Below are positions 21,601 to 32,770 of a stretch of DNA of 64,000 nucleotides, piece after piece. Position 1 is the first letter of the stretch. Each line of letters begins with the position of its first letter. This DNA comes from Haliclystus octoradiatus (Eukaryota > Cnidaria > Staurozoa > Stauromedusae > Haliclystidae), in the NCBI GenBank assembly GCA_916610825.1, contig OU744448.1, positions 17,793,936 through 17,857,935 of the forward strand. The letters run 5' to 3'. The position numbers and the translations under genes are program-made. The notes beneath the pieces were generated by a model. The model was given only the letters and a program-made list of their open reading frames with translations. It ran no database searches and was not told where the DNA came from.

Positions 21601-22399
21601 CTTTTTGATATGTGAGGGTATTGCTGTTTTATTCATCACAAGAAACCATAAACAGGTAGTTAGTTCAAGTAAACTTTATTATAAACATCAAGACATATAA
21701 AATTATATAATAAATATCTGATTAATAATGTAAAATTGTTGTTTTAATTTCAACAGTTTGCACTTTTCATTTTCTAAATTAATCCATGTGCTCTTTGCAT
21801 GAAAAGGAGGCTAAATATTTAAGGTCAATGCGTAATGGTTATTTGGCTATAAAACAATAACAAAACTAAAAAAGTTATTTAATATGATAGAAACATTCAG
21901 AAACCAAGGATGCTGGATCTCTTTACGAATAATGGGGTAAATATGTAACTATAATAATGAAGAGTCCAACATGTCAACATCGAATGTGATAACTTTTTCA
22001 ATTTTATAGATGTCATCTGTTTTCCTTGTTTCTATTATCAATTGTCTTTGTCCATATGGTGGGTCTAAACAGTGGAAGTGCGGAAGTCATTGTTTAAAAC
22101 CTGATTAAACTTCGCGGTTTTCACGTCTGTAATATCTTCGCGCACCGTAAATTATTGAACAATATCTAACCTTACAATAAACTCAACTCTAAAATATCGA
22201 TGCCTCAAAAACCAGAAATTCTTGCTAATACAATATAAATATAAAATATTAATCTGAACTACAATATATGGATTACAATAAGATAATTAACTGGATAATG
22301 ATTGAATATAAGAATAAATGTTACTAAACTGTATAAATTAAGATTAACACAAATATAAATATATACATAACAGTTTCCGAGGGAACACAATGACTTTGC
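21601..22399. other. AT-rich spacer between retroelement remnants
   Basis: No gene seen. It may include LTR sequence of the neighbouring elements, but I could not find a repeated pair. Confidence 0.3.
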
Positions 22400-22990
22400 A
22401 TTCTTTATTATGTCTTGTCCAATTTTGGTTTGTTCTATAATGCTCTTTGATGTCTTCTTCGATGAAATTATCTTTGTTGTAACCTTCGTGTTTGCCACTT
22501 CAGTATCTGTTTTGTATTCTTTTGCCTGGTCTGGCAAGGAATCATTAAGTTTGGGTAAGTCATTGATAACTTTTACTGGCTTGCATGAAACAGTTTCTAA
22601 CCTTCTGTTTGAACCACCAATTAAACATTTTCCAGTTGTTTTTTTTTTAAAAAGTACTAAATTTCCTTTGATTTGTAGTTGTTAAGGATGCAGTCCTTGG
22701 TAATCAGCTCCAAGTAAAATATCAATTTTTCTTCCAGTAATCAATTTGGTAACCTCTATTTTCTTTTTGATACCATTGACCTCGATTATGTAGGAAAATA
22801 TGTCAAAATCTTTTTCATTTGAAACATTCCCTGCAAAACCTTGAACTCTCAGATGTTCTGTGGCAATGTATTCTCCAGGCAATTCACAGTATGCTTGAAT
22901 CAAAGATCTTTGTGATCCACTATCGTATTGCAATGCTACGTAAAATGTTTCACGTGTTTCTGGGTCACTGTCATAGACTTCAGTATTTCA
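22400..22990 (-). mobile_element. BEL/Pao-like protease fragment
   Basis: On the minus strand the stretch from about 22980 to 22682 contains YDSGSQRSLIQAY and, 60 residues later, ILLGADYQGLHP. The pairing of DSGSQRS with a later GADY is typical of the aspartic protease of BEL/Pao retrotransposons. A degraded continuation reaches about 22410. There is no reverse transcriptase. It directly abuts a Copia-like integrase fragment. Confidence 0.5.
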
Positions 22991-23213
22991 TATCTTTCTT
23001 TTGTTAAGTTTTTTCCTGACTTCTTGCAGTCACGTGACCTGGTATACTGCATGTTTTTCATGGCACAAATAACTTCGGCGGTGAACTCTTTAAATTTATC
23101 CAAGACTTCATCTTTTGTTTTCAGAAAAACCACAGTAACATATCTGGTCTTCTCATCAATAAAAGTTGCAGAATATCTGGAACCTCCTTTCGATTTAACC
23201 TCCATTGGACCAC
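22991..23213 (-). mobile_element. Copia-like integrase core fragment
   Basis: On the minus strand, residues after 23214 read CGPMEVKSKGGSRYSATFID and then a VVFLKTKDEV...FKEF stretch. The CGPM...GGSRY...TFID...FLK pattern is that of the integrase core of Ty1/Copia elements, not of Ty3/gypsy. The fragment is fused in frame to the Ty3-type zinc region at 23316-23215 and ends before the BEL/Pao-like segment. Confidence 0.65.
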
Positions 23214-24520
23214 AAACGTAATGTAATGTAAACTTTAATCCAAAATGACTATCATGAGCTAATTGAATTAGATCCTCACGTAAGGACGGCGGTATTATGA
23301 TATGTGAACCATGCAATAATAAACGTGGATTTTGATGTACAGTTCGTTAACGATGACGACGATCGATCAGTGATCGATAATGACGATCTTTAAAAGATAC
23401 ATCAATGTTTTCATTTATATTTGACCAATCGTTAGTCTCTACACATTTAATTACAGCTCCATGTATTTGACTATTCAAAGTTTCTAAGGAAGCTTCTTCT
23501 AACGTGATAAATTCAGGTCCTTCTAGCAAGGAAGCGACCTGATCATAATCATCAAACGATAACTCTCTATTACAACACGGCAAAGGTGATCGAGATAGAG
23601 TATCCGGTAAACTATTCATGTTTCCCTAGCTGAACGATATACTATTTTTGCACCGAAAGGTGTTTAAAAAAGTAGCATTCGTTGTAAGCGTGGTGGTACA
23701 TCATCAAAAGGCTTATTCCAAATTCGTTCTAGTGGTTTGTTGTCAGTCCAGAAATGACAATCTCCTCTGATAATAAATTGACGAAATTTAGCTGCGCCGA
23801 TACGATAGATAGCATTTCTTTTTCCATCTGTGAGCCATCTGTGAGTAACGTAGCTCAGTCGCGGTTAAAGAGTGATTAGCAGTCATTATTGGTTTCCATA
23901 CATTATCGTGTAGTTGTAATAAAAACAGCTCCAAGACCATTTGGACCTGCATCCGTTAATACAGCGGTATCCGCTTTCGGATCGTAAAACTTGAAACATA
24001 TATTACAGTAGCAGCTTTACGTAAAGTAGATTAGACATTTGACCAACATGTATTTACAGTATCTTGATTAAATTTACTTTGTAAAATATCTCTGATAGAT
24101 GTAACAATAGCTCATTGTGAAAGTAAAAAACGTTGTAAATAATTCGGCATACCCGATATGTAACGAGCTTCTTTATTATTTGTTGGTGCAGACATGTTCA
24201 ATGCCTCCGTCATTTTCGTGCTATCTGGTGAAATACCTTTTCCAGATGAACGTTGCCCTTAGATATGTTAAAGATGATTGAGCAAATTTACATTTAGATT
24301 TGTTTAGTTTTGCTCCAATCAACTGTAAACGACTTTTTACGGCTTTAAACCGTTCATCATGCGCTTGGCGATCTTTACCAAAAACCAAAATATTGTCAAT
24401 ATATACTAAACAACCGGGTAGATCATGAAAATGATCAGACATATCTCGTTGAAATATTTCTGGTGCATTTTCAGACTTAGTAAAAGCTTCTTCCAATTGA
24501 CTTACTAGATTTAATTTCAT
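23214..24520 (-). mobile_element. Ty3/gypsy remnant C, same family as remnant A
   Basis: On the minus strand: reverse transcriptase 24520-24225 with the catalytic box reading YIDN instead of YIDD (near 24390), degraded RT thumb and RNase H (about 24220-23640), an RNase H-integrase linker with LPDTLSRSPLP near 23610, and an integrase zinc region (LREDLIQLAHDSHFG, about 23283-23239) that is then interrupted by the Copia-like fragment. Long stretches match remnant A (3990-4500) closely, including the CATCCGTTAATACAGCGGTA segment. It keeps the region that A has lost. Broken and inactive. Confidence 0.8.
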
Positions 24521-24867
24521 TGTGATAATCCCTTGGCATTACTTTCTTTCTTTGAATAATGTCTTTGTATAAGATTCGTCTTTCGTCCACCCACTTTCAA
24601 AATACCAATAAATGTTGAATTCTGCCTTCCATCCAAAATAATTTCATTCCAGTTCAGCCAACAAATTTTCATTGCATCTGCTATTTTATCAACAACAATA
24701 TCAGAGGAAACGTCAGACAATACTGATTGATCTGATTGTTCTTCATTTCTCTCAGATATTTCAACATCAAATGTCTTTTGTGCATTACTGTTTACGATTA
24801 CGATTTCAATAGTTTGAATGAGACGTGTATCCCTATGGTTTGTATTTACAGTCTTTCCCAGTGACAT
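24517..24867 (-). pseudogene. Unidentified retroelement-associated ORF, 116 aa
   Basis: A frame of 116 codons on the minus strand overlaps by four bases the start of the remnant C reverse-transcriptase frame. It is acidic in the middle and basic at the end (GGRKTNLIQRHYSKKES). I do not recognise it. By position it could be linker or protease-RT spacer from one of the elements composing this cluster. Confidence 0.3.
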
Positions 24868-24899
24868 GTCCCACGCCTTCTTTATTTGCTTGTAATCCT

Positions 24900-26462
24900 A
24901 TATCATTGTACGTTTTGTCTGCTTCTGTCTGCAGGGAATGAGCCAGTCATAGCTTTTCAGGACGAAGTGACAAGGGTACCACCAGAATTGATTTAGATCC
25001 AATGTCAAGATATAGGACATTGCCAGTTATCCGTGGTAATTGATCGAGACCATAAGATTGTCTGTAGTGATGAAGGATACTATCAGTTGACTATAAACTA
25101 GAGATGTCAGGACTGAGGTCGGACGGTTAGTCTCTTTTTCCAATTATGACATCACTGTTTAATATGGGTGTCAGCTTGCTGCATTTGTTGAAGTAATTGT
25201 GGTGAAAGTGATCGTGTAGGTAACAGTTTCACAGACGCAACAGGATAGCTTGGTTAACTGTCAGTATGATCAGCAGCAGATGACGAAGTTGGAAACCAAG
25301 AAAGGTCATCAGTATTTCCGTAAGTTGTGCCAGAGCGATGTATGATGTCAAAAAATACTCTTGCAAAGAAGCAACCCATCAAGCAAGGCATCGTTGTGGT
25401 GATGGCAGAGAGTGTAGCCAGGTGAAATACTTGCTAATCATTGGTCAGTAGCAATATAGAATGGTTGACCCAGAAGGAAATGTCTCCAGTGACTAATGAC
25501 CCATACAATTGCCGAGTATTATTTCTTGGTTGCAGTATACTTCTTTTCTGTAGATGAAAATGTGCGACTGGCATAGGCATTTGAGACTTCTTGAGCATTG
25601 ACGCATTGAGACAAGACGGCACCCAAACCAATATCACTTGTGTCAATGTGGACGACAAAAGGCAATTATTGATAATCAGGCATAGTTATAATTGGGAATG
25701 AACTTCTGCTTCAATGAGATAAATGACTTGCAGCTTCTTCTGTCCAAGTAAATGGTTGATTATTATCACAAATTAATTCATAGAAAAAGGTGTAGCAATG
25801 CTTGCAAAGTTGAAGATGTAATCACAATAGTAAATTGGCCAGTCCCAGAAATGAGCAAACATCAGATGCAGATCTTGGTAAAGGAAGCGTCAACACTGAA
25901 TCTGTTTTTGAAGTGTCCGGTCTAATTCCTGCCTCTGATGTGACATGAGATAAGACCCTAGGCCATGACGCTGTAGATTGTAAAACTGCCAATGTCAACT
26001 ACTATCACCACTACTACATGAAAATCAGCTCCAAGAGTACAATGGTTAATGATATCACATATGTGGAAGGATTGTTCTAACATTAGGCTATTTCCAATCT
26101 TGACTAATAAATTTTGTACACCAAGTATTGGTAGAGACGTACTGCCAATCCCATGTGCTTCAATTGAGCAAGGCATTGTTTTTTTTTATCTCATCTAAGT
26201 TGAAGTGCCCATACTCATGGTCTTAAAAAGCATTTGTTAGTGGCTCACCCTGTGATTTCATGGCTTCCGCCAGCGCCTTTTGCATTTCTTGCTGTTGAGC
26301 CATCATCGCTTTTTGCATTTTGGTTTGCTGGTCAGTGACCAATTGTAATATTAACAGCATCGGATTTTTTGAGGAATTAGCTACTAGTTCTTGTCTAAGT
26401 TGAAACACCTCTGAGTCTAAGTCCGCTTTTGTGGGGTTCTTGTTAGCCATATTAAACCACAA
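24900..26462 (-). mobile_element. Ty3/gypsy remnant D
   Basis: From 26462 on the minus strand: a Gln/Met-rich gag start (TDQQTKMQKAMMAQQQEMQK), a protease C-terminal GADFH motif near 26030, the end of reverse transcriptase (FASIATPF near 25790), RNase H with DTSDIGLGAVLSQ and YASRTFSSTEKKY in shifted frames (25660-25500), then an RNase H-integrase linker (RSLSPQLLQQMQQAD) near 25180. Most of the RT palm is missing. Sequence is unlike remnants A-C, so it is a separate gypsy family. Inactive. Confidence 0.7.
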
Positions 26463-27179
26463 AATAAATACCGAGTTCGCTGGATTATAACTATTTAAGT
26501 CCGTATAATATTACCAGTAATAAAAATGTTTCAATAACTTTATTTATTGAACTTATTAACTGTGCCTTGTAAGATTGTATTGTAGAGTTTTAAGGACGAA
26601 ATAAGACAAACGACCAACAATCAAGATAACTCTGTTTATTAATCACATACGTGTTAGTTTTACAAAGCTGTGCAATACACTCCTGTTTGTCTAATTTACA
26701 ACTAAGTGTGATTAGTTTAATGACGATGTAAATATTAGTATTATTAATTATTATATACTACAATCATAGTAAAGTTTTCTCTACTTCACCTGTGCCACTT
26801 TTACTGGTGAATTTGTTAAATGTTGATTTAATAACATGAAGAATATATTTTAATTAAAGCAACCAATACATTTTGAACAACCACATGCTACCAATTATCA
26901 GTGCATGCTTCAACACAATTTCACTGCCAACTCAAACAGTAACATACTACAACAGTCAAATTGTGAAATATAATTATAAATCGTGAATTTGAACCTGCTG
27001 AATGCCTGACTGTTGTAGTATGCAGGCATGAAATTCAAGCTGAACTTTTTCTTTGTTTTCATGTGCTTTGTTGGCAATCAAATTGTCTTAGAGCACGTAC
27101 TAATAATTAGATAGCATGTTTCCATGTGGTTGTTCAAAACCACTGGCCACTGGCAATTATGGTCAAATGTAAGGCCTAT
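26463..27179. other. Non-coding spacer, possibly LTR of remnant D
   Basis: AT-rich sequence upstream of the gag start of remnant D. An LTR would be expected here but no second copy was found. No gene seen. Confidence 0.3.
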
Positions 27180-27727
27180 TCTGAATGAGTCTTTATTCTT
27201 CATGTTATCTCTATACCCCAGTTAGCCAACTCAGAACACCTGCCACCGTCACTTCTACCAAAAACAATTTTTGTTGATCTCTTATGTACGTGGCACTTTC
27301 CTTAGCAGTATAGTCCCTCTTCTATGTTGTTGAGAAAAGCTTGCAGCCAATCGATGAGGTATGTCTCTCTGTGTTGTATCCCAGCTGCAGACAGTGCTGT
27401 TTAGATATTAAGAACACAGAGACTGCAGTTGATTCCTTCCCCTCCGAAAAAAATCTGAATGAGTCTTTATTCTTCATGTTATCTCTATACCCCAGTTAGC
27501 CAACTCAGAACACCTGCCACCGTCACTTCTACCAAAAACAATTTTTGTTGATCTCTTATGTACGTGGCACTTTCCTTAGCAGTATAGTCCCTCTTCTATG
27601 TTGTTGAGAAAAGCTTGCAGCCAATCGATGAGGTATGTCTCTCTGTGTTGTATCCCAGCTGCAGACAGTGCTGTTTAGATATTAAGAACACAGAGACTGC
27701 AGTTGATTCCTTCCCCTCCGAAAAAAA
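27180..27727 (+). repeat. Perfect tandem duplication, 2 x 274 bp
   Basis: Positions 27180-27453 and 27454-27727 appear identical, each running from TCTGAATGAGTC to CCCCTCCGAAAAAAA. With no visible differences the duplication must be recent, or it could be an assembly artefact. The second copy ends exactly at the beginning of a GTTCATGAAC MITE. The unit has no convincing coding sequence. Confidence 0.9.
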
Positions 27728-27911
27728 TTCATGAGTTCATGAACAGTTCATGCACAGTTCATGCACAGTTCATGAACTTCATGAACATTTTTTTGTTGGT
27801 TCATGAACAATTCATGAACAGTCACAAAGAGTTCATGAACACTTCATGAACAGGTTCATGAACTGGTTCATGAACAGGTTCATGAACTCATGCACTTTTT
27901 TTCGCAGGGGT
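27726..27911. mobile_element. MITE of the GTTCATGAAC family, unit-expanded copy
   Basis: Contains about a dozen GTTCATGAAC or closely related units, including a run of GGTTCATGAAC/T near 27850-27890, and ends TTTTTTTCGCAGGGGTT, the family's right terminus. The normal left terminus is absent; the element begins at the junction with the 274-bp duplication. Confidence 0.75.
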
Positions 27912-27987
27912 TCTTATTAATTTGAATGTTCCAAACAGATTCAATTCCTTCCCAAATTATCTCATGATAACATTCCTCCTGGAGTTA

Positions 27988-28184
27988 TCATGATTGTTTT
28001 CTAATTTCCTCTTTATTGTCAGTAAACACATTTTCTGTGTAGCCACGGTCAAGAATTTCTTTCATTGCTGCTGTGCAATCTCTGATCAGCATTTCTAGCA
28101 TCTCCCTTTCCTTGTATGCCAGGTCATTTGTTAATACATTGGAAATATCGCAATTTGGATGCAGACATTTGTATGATGCAATCT
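27988..28184 (-). CDS. Possible terminal exon of an unknown protein
   Basis: On the minus strand an acceptor-like GGTTTTTAG precedes an open frame of about 65 codons that ends in TGA at 27990-27988. The peptide has a normal composition (for example ACTHPNCD-like Cys pair as KCLHPNCDIS, then an amphipathic stretch with KEREMLEMLIRDC and MKEILDRGYTENVF). It does not look like any retroelement protein I know. No upstream exon was identified with confidence, so it may be an old gene fragment or pseudogene. Confidence 0.3.
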
Positions 28185-28643
28185 CTAAAAACCCTCAAAT
28201 ATTTGTTCACCAATTTTCTTCACACAATCTTTTGACTTGACTATGGTCTATGATAGCAGGTCTATGTACAATACTAAATTTTTCATGGTAAATGTTTCTC
28301 TACTTCAAATGCAACATTATTCCTTTCAATATTCTTCCTTCACAACATCACAATGCCATATATACATATATATGTATATATTATTGAGAAGTATGTTTTT
28401 GCATCAATCATGTGGTCATGGCAATTAAGAAGCTATTGTTATCCGTGTGAAAACAAGCATGCAACCATGCATGCAAGTAGCATGTTCACAAAAATAGTAA
28501 GCGAATCATAGTATACAGAAATAAATAAAATTACTAAGAAAGGTCAGAGGACTACCTGTTGTTTCTACATATTCTATCTAGTGACTCTCGGCATCCCTAC
28601 TAGAACAATTTGGGGCTCTTTTGGTGTGACTCTTCTTGGTTCA

Positions 28644-28850
28644 TACCCCTGCGAAAAACAGTTCAGGAGTTCATGAACAGTTCATGAACGTTAAATGGCT
28701 CCAATTTTCCTGAACTGTTCATGAACTGTTCATGTACAGTTCATGAACCCTCACAGACAGTTCATGAACAGTTTGTGAACCTTCATGATTACTTCAGGAA
28801 CAGTTCATGAAAATTTGGGGCCATTTAACGTTCATGAACTGTTCATGACG
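28644..28850. mobile_element. MITE of the GTTCATGAAC family, right end missing
   Basis: Starts at TA (28644-28645) with CCCCTGCGAAAAACAG, has the internal blocks GTTAAATGGC and its inverted GCCATTTAAC, and many GTTCATGAAC units. The right terminus is lost near 28850. Confidence 0.75.
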
Positions 28851-28959
28851 AAACAACATCACTACGACAATCTTGAAAATAAAAACACTATTCCCTAGTG
28901 GTCATATTTGTTATTCGTCAAATTGTTACCAAAGCCATAAATAACTCAATAGAAATAAC

Positions 28960-29332
28960 AAGGCGTCTAAATGATCAAATAGAAACATTTAGCGCATCTA
29001 AAAGTATCACCTCCATTAACAGCAGGACATTTGTATCCAAGAATAATGGGACCCTCAAAGTTAATTACGAAAATTATTTGCTCCTCCCAAACAACTTTGT
29101 TAGGATAGCAATAACTCAGTTACGAATCAGTGACCACAAGCTGGGGGTTCAGACTGGACATTTTTACAATATTCCATACGAGGAAAGAATAGGCCCGCAT
29201 TGCGATAATGCAAGTATGGACGATGAGGTGCATCTTCTCTTTGAATCTGAATTAAACAATACCTTATGGATAATCTTATTTGATAAATTAGAAAATATGT
29301 ACATCTTTGTAAACGTATCTTTCGAACAATGA
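28960..29332 (+). mobile_element. Non-LTR retrotransposon fragment, C-terminal part of RT protein
   Basis: The plus-strand frame contains FVRIAITQLRISDHKLGVQTG, then PYEERIGPHCDNASMDDEVH and LLFE. The pattern LTxLRISxHxLxxETG...IPxxERxCxxC...EDExHFLxxC is the conserved C-terminus of many LINE ORF2 proteins. Only this end survives, between two GTTCATGAAC MITEs. Inactive. Confidence 0.7.
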
Positions 29333-29534
29333 AAAACTTGAAGTGCTATTTTTCCAACAAAAACAAAAGGTAAACCAACTATTGGGAACATTTTTACTAC
29401 AACCGTTTAAATTGCGCTCCGACAAGTCGTAAAGTACACTTGAAGAACTTATCTAGATTATTACAATATAGAAAATGTATTCTGTAAATTTGAATTAAAA
29501 TGAATTATAGTATATGGTTGTAAATAATATAGCC

Positions 29535-29733
29535 TACCCCTGTGAAAAACAATTCAGGAGTTCATGAATAGTTCATGAACGTTAAATGGCTCCAATTTTC
29601 GTAAACTGTTCATGAACTGTTCATGAACCCTCACAGACAGTTCATGAACAGTTCATGAAAATTTGGGGCCATTTAACGTTCATGAACTATTTATGAAATG
29701 TTCATGAACTCCTGAACTGTTTTCGCAGGGGTA
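29535..29733. mobile_element. Full-length MITE of the GTTCATGAAC family (reference copy)
   Basis: 199 bp with terminal inverted repeats: left TACCCCTGTGAAAAACA, right TTTTCGCAGGGGTA, flanked by or including TA on both sides. Subterminal AATTCAGGAGTTCATGAA mirrors TTCATGAACTCCTGAACT. Inside, GTTAAATGGCTCC is mirrored by GGGGCCATTTAACG, and GTTCATGAAC units fill the rest, so the whole element can fold on itself. No coding capacity. The TA duplication suggests mobilisation by a Tc1/mariner-type or other TA-targeting transposase (inference). Confidence 0.85.
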
Positions 29734-29875
29734 CTTATCACACATCCTGTACTATTATTGGATATATTGATAATAAATTAAAAACAAAACACCATCATCA
29801 TCATTGTTTATTCAGAAAACCTGTTGAGTTTACATCAACACTTTTTTTTCAAATGACCACTGCTCAAGAAATGCT

Positions 29876-29926
29876 CAGGAGGTTCATGAACAGCTTATGA
29901 ACTCAACGCATTTTTTCTCAGGGGTA
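29876..29926. mobile_element. MITE of the GTTCATGAAC family, right-end fragment
   Basis: AGGTTCATGAACAGC... followed by TTTTTTCTCAGGGGTA, the family's right terminus. About 50 bp remain. Confidence 0.55.
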
Positions 29927-30123
29927 TGGTTGAAATTAACGTTTTTCCTCTAAATCAAAATAGATACAATTACTGTGTCAATCATTAACAAAATACAAAG
30001 AATAATTAGGTAATAAAAAACAATAACAATTAATAATATACCTGAGTAGTTGGCACAAAATATTTTATACAATACACATAATCACACTTCACACAACTAT
30101 TTATTATCCAATACTAGTAAGGG

Positions 30124-30231
30124 ACTACATCACTCCTGTGGGTGGGTTGCCAGAATTCATACCAACGGGTTCTGTGGTCTAACAACAAGTGGATCTGAAT
30201 TTCGCTGACCCACGAGCAATAGTGATGTAAT
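30124..30231. mobile_element. Small terminal-inverted-repeat element
   Basis: GACTACATCACTCCTGTGGGT at the left is mirrored by ACCCACGAGCAATAGTGATGTAATC at the right with a short insertion; about 108 bp long. It resembles a MITE. No target duplication seen. Confidence 0.4.
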
Positions 30232-30542
30232 CATTTTAATAATCATGTAGCATTTAACATTATCTTTGTCTTGAATTTCAATTGTTGCTAATCAGTTTGA
30301 CTATACAACAATGACTTTTTTTCTAATTTCATGGGTCATTAGTTTTCATTCAATATAATTTCAATAAAATTCCTGAAACATCATTACAAAATATCAAAAT
30401 CAAAACGCAAAGAATCAACATACTAGTTTTTACAAACTTTTGAAGTTTATAAATTATTAATTAGTAAAATCTACATTTAAATATCCCCATTCCTTGGATG
30501 CTGCTTTTATCGTAGTTGAACTTTAATTACAGAGCAAATTTC

Positions 30543-30704
30543 TTATTCCGAAAAATCATTATTTTTGCCACAGCTTGTCGCCATTTTCAAAACATGTGCT
30601 CTGTTCTGTTCTATCTGTGGAGTTAAAACTGTTGGGTAGACTGTGCGGCTAATTGCATTAACCGACATAGCAATGGAAACGAATATAATTTTAGTGGTTG
30701 TCAT
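30543..30704 (-). CDS. Small ORF with signal-peptide-like N-terminus, 53 aa
   Basis: The minus-strand ATG at 30704-30702 starts MTTTKIIFVSIAMSVNAISR, which has a short charged region, a hydrophobic core and small residues, like a secretory signal or membrane anchor. The frame stops after 53 codons. There is no homology I recognise. Chance is a realistic alternative in AT-rich DNA. Confidence 0.2.
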   Translation of the reverse strand: MTTTKIIFVSIAMSVNAISRTVYPTVLTPQIEQNRAHVLKMATSCGKNNDFSE

Positions 30705-31969
30705 GGAGTGTCGTGGGTTGTCTTGACATAACTGCAAATCACGTGGGAAAATCCGCCAATCATAAATCACGTTATTTTCAAATGATTATTAAAAGAAACA
30801 ACTTACACTACAATATCAAAGTATGTAAAATTATAGTAAAATAATAGTAATAACTTAATAATAGTAAATAAATAAAATAATAGTAACTTATGTACTGTGT
30901 TGTCACAAATTCTAAGAAGAACTTTTCATTATGAAATATTATATATGTAAAAGAATGTATAGAGTAATGTTGTTTCATTCATATTTTTCAGAATCCAGAT
31001 GTGTACGGGAACAAAATTCATAGGAGAGTGTGGTGAGTGTCACATAGTCCCATGTCGTGATCAATCTATACAATATTATCTTTGTAATAATAAAAGTAAT
31101 AGTACCAGCTAGACAGCTCATGTTAAATAATGTAATAATGATTCTTACAGGGCTCCACTAGGAAATTCTGTGTGATTCAAAATTCATATGGCACTCTATA
31201 TTTGATTTTTTATATTCGAATCACGATATAAGTGCATAGCAAATTAGCAACTAAATTTTCAAAACCCAAATTCAATAAACAAAGCAGAATTGTTGTTCAC
31301 TCAAAAAAAAGCCAAACAGAGTTAAATGTCATCAGCAAGATGAAAATTAGCACAGGGGGTGCAAAACTCCCAAACCAGTGCACAAATTACTTATTTGGGC
31401 AACTGTTGTTACTTTGTAACTAAACTCAGGTCTCTATTAAAATAAACTCAAAACGATGAAAAAGATTCACCACTTTTCATGAATTTTAATTTTAGAATGA
31501 TGAGTTATTTTCAAACTCAAACTTACATACAAACACACAAATGACACCTGATGGCCTGGCACAAATGGTGTCCCCCAATAATGGCAAATTTATGGGAGAC
31601 AACTTTTTGCTTTGTAAACACAAATAGGTGAGTAACTCGGGTAGGCGAGTTAAAATTAAAAATGATAGCTTGGAATTTTCTATTATTTTGAATGTTTCTG
31701 TTGTAGACATCTTTTGTTATCGTTTGGTTTCAGCGCACGTGCTTAGATCAGCTTTAAATTATTCAACTCGTGTAGGCAAGTTACTCGGGTTGCCCTTGTA
31801 AACGCACAACACATGTTAACTCGATAAGGCGAGTAGCACGCCTTCCCGGGTAAATTGCCTTCCTTGTAAACAGGGCCTTAAACATAAACAATGTAATTCC
31901 TTCAAAGCGTAAGTTTTTACAAAGCAATTATAAAACTTTTGTCAAGTTTTTTATGAACACTCAGGATGC
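30705..31969. other. Non-coding region with MITE-like end
   Basis: No supported gene. Near 31620-31880 a segment with repeated ACTCGGGTAGGCGAGTT-type phrases ends in CCTTGTAAACAGGGCCTTA; the inverted form AAGGCCCTGTTTA recurs at 58389-58401, so this is probably a dispersed transposon terminus. Confidence 0.35.

Positions 31970-32770
<801 letters not shown>

Noticed and set aside
31011-31054. 44-nt candidate exon with good AG and GTGAGT borders
   Set aside because: Too short to judge, no partner exons, no recognisable peptide.
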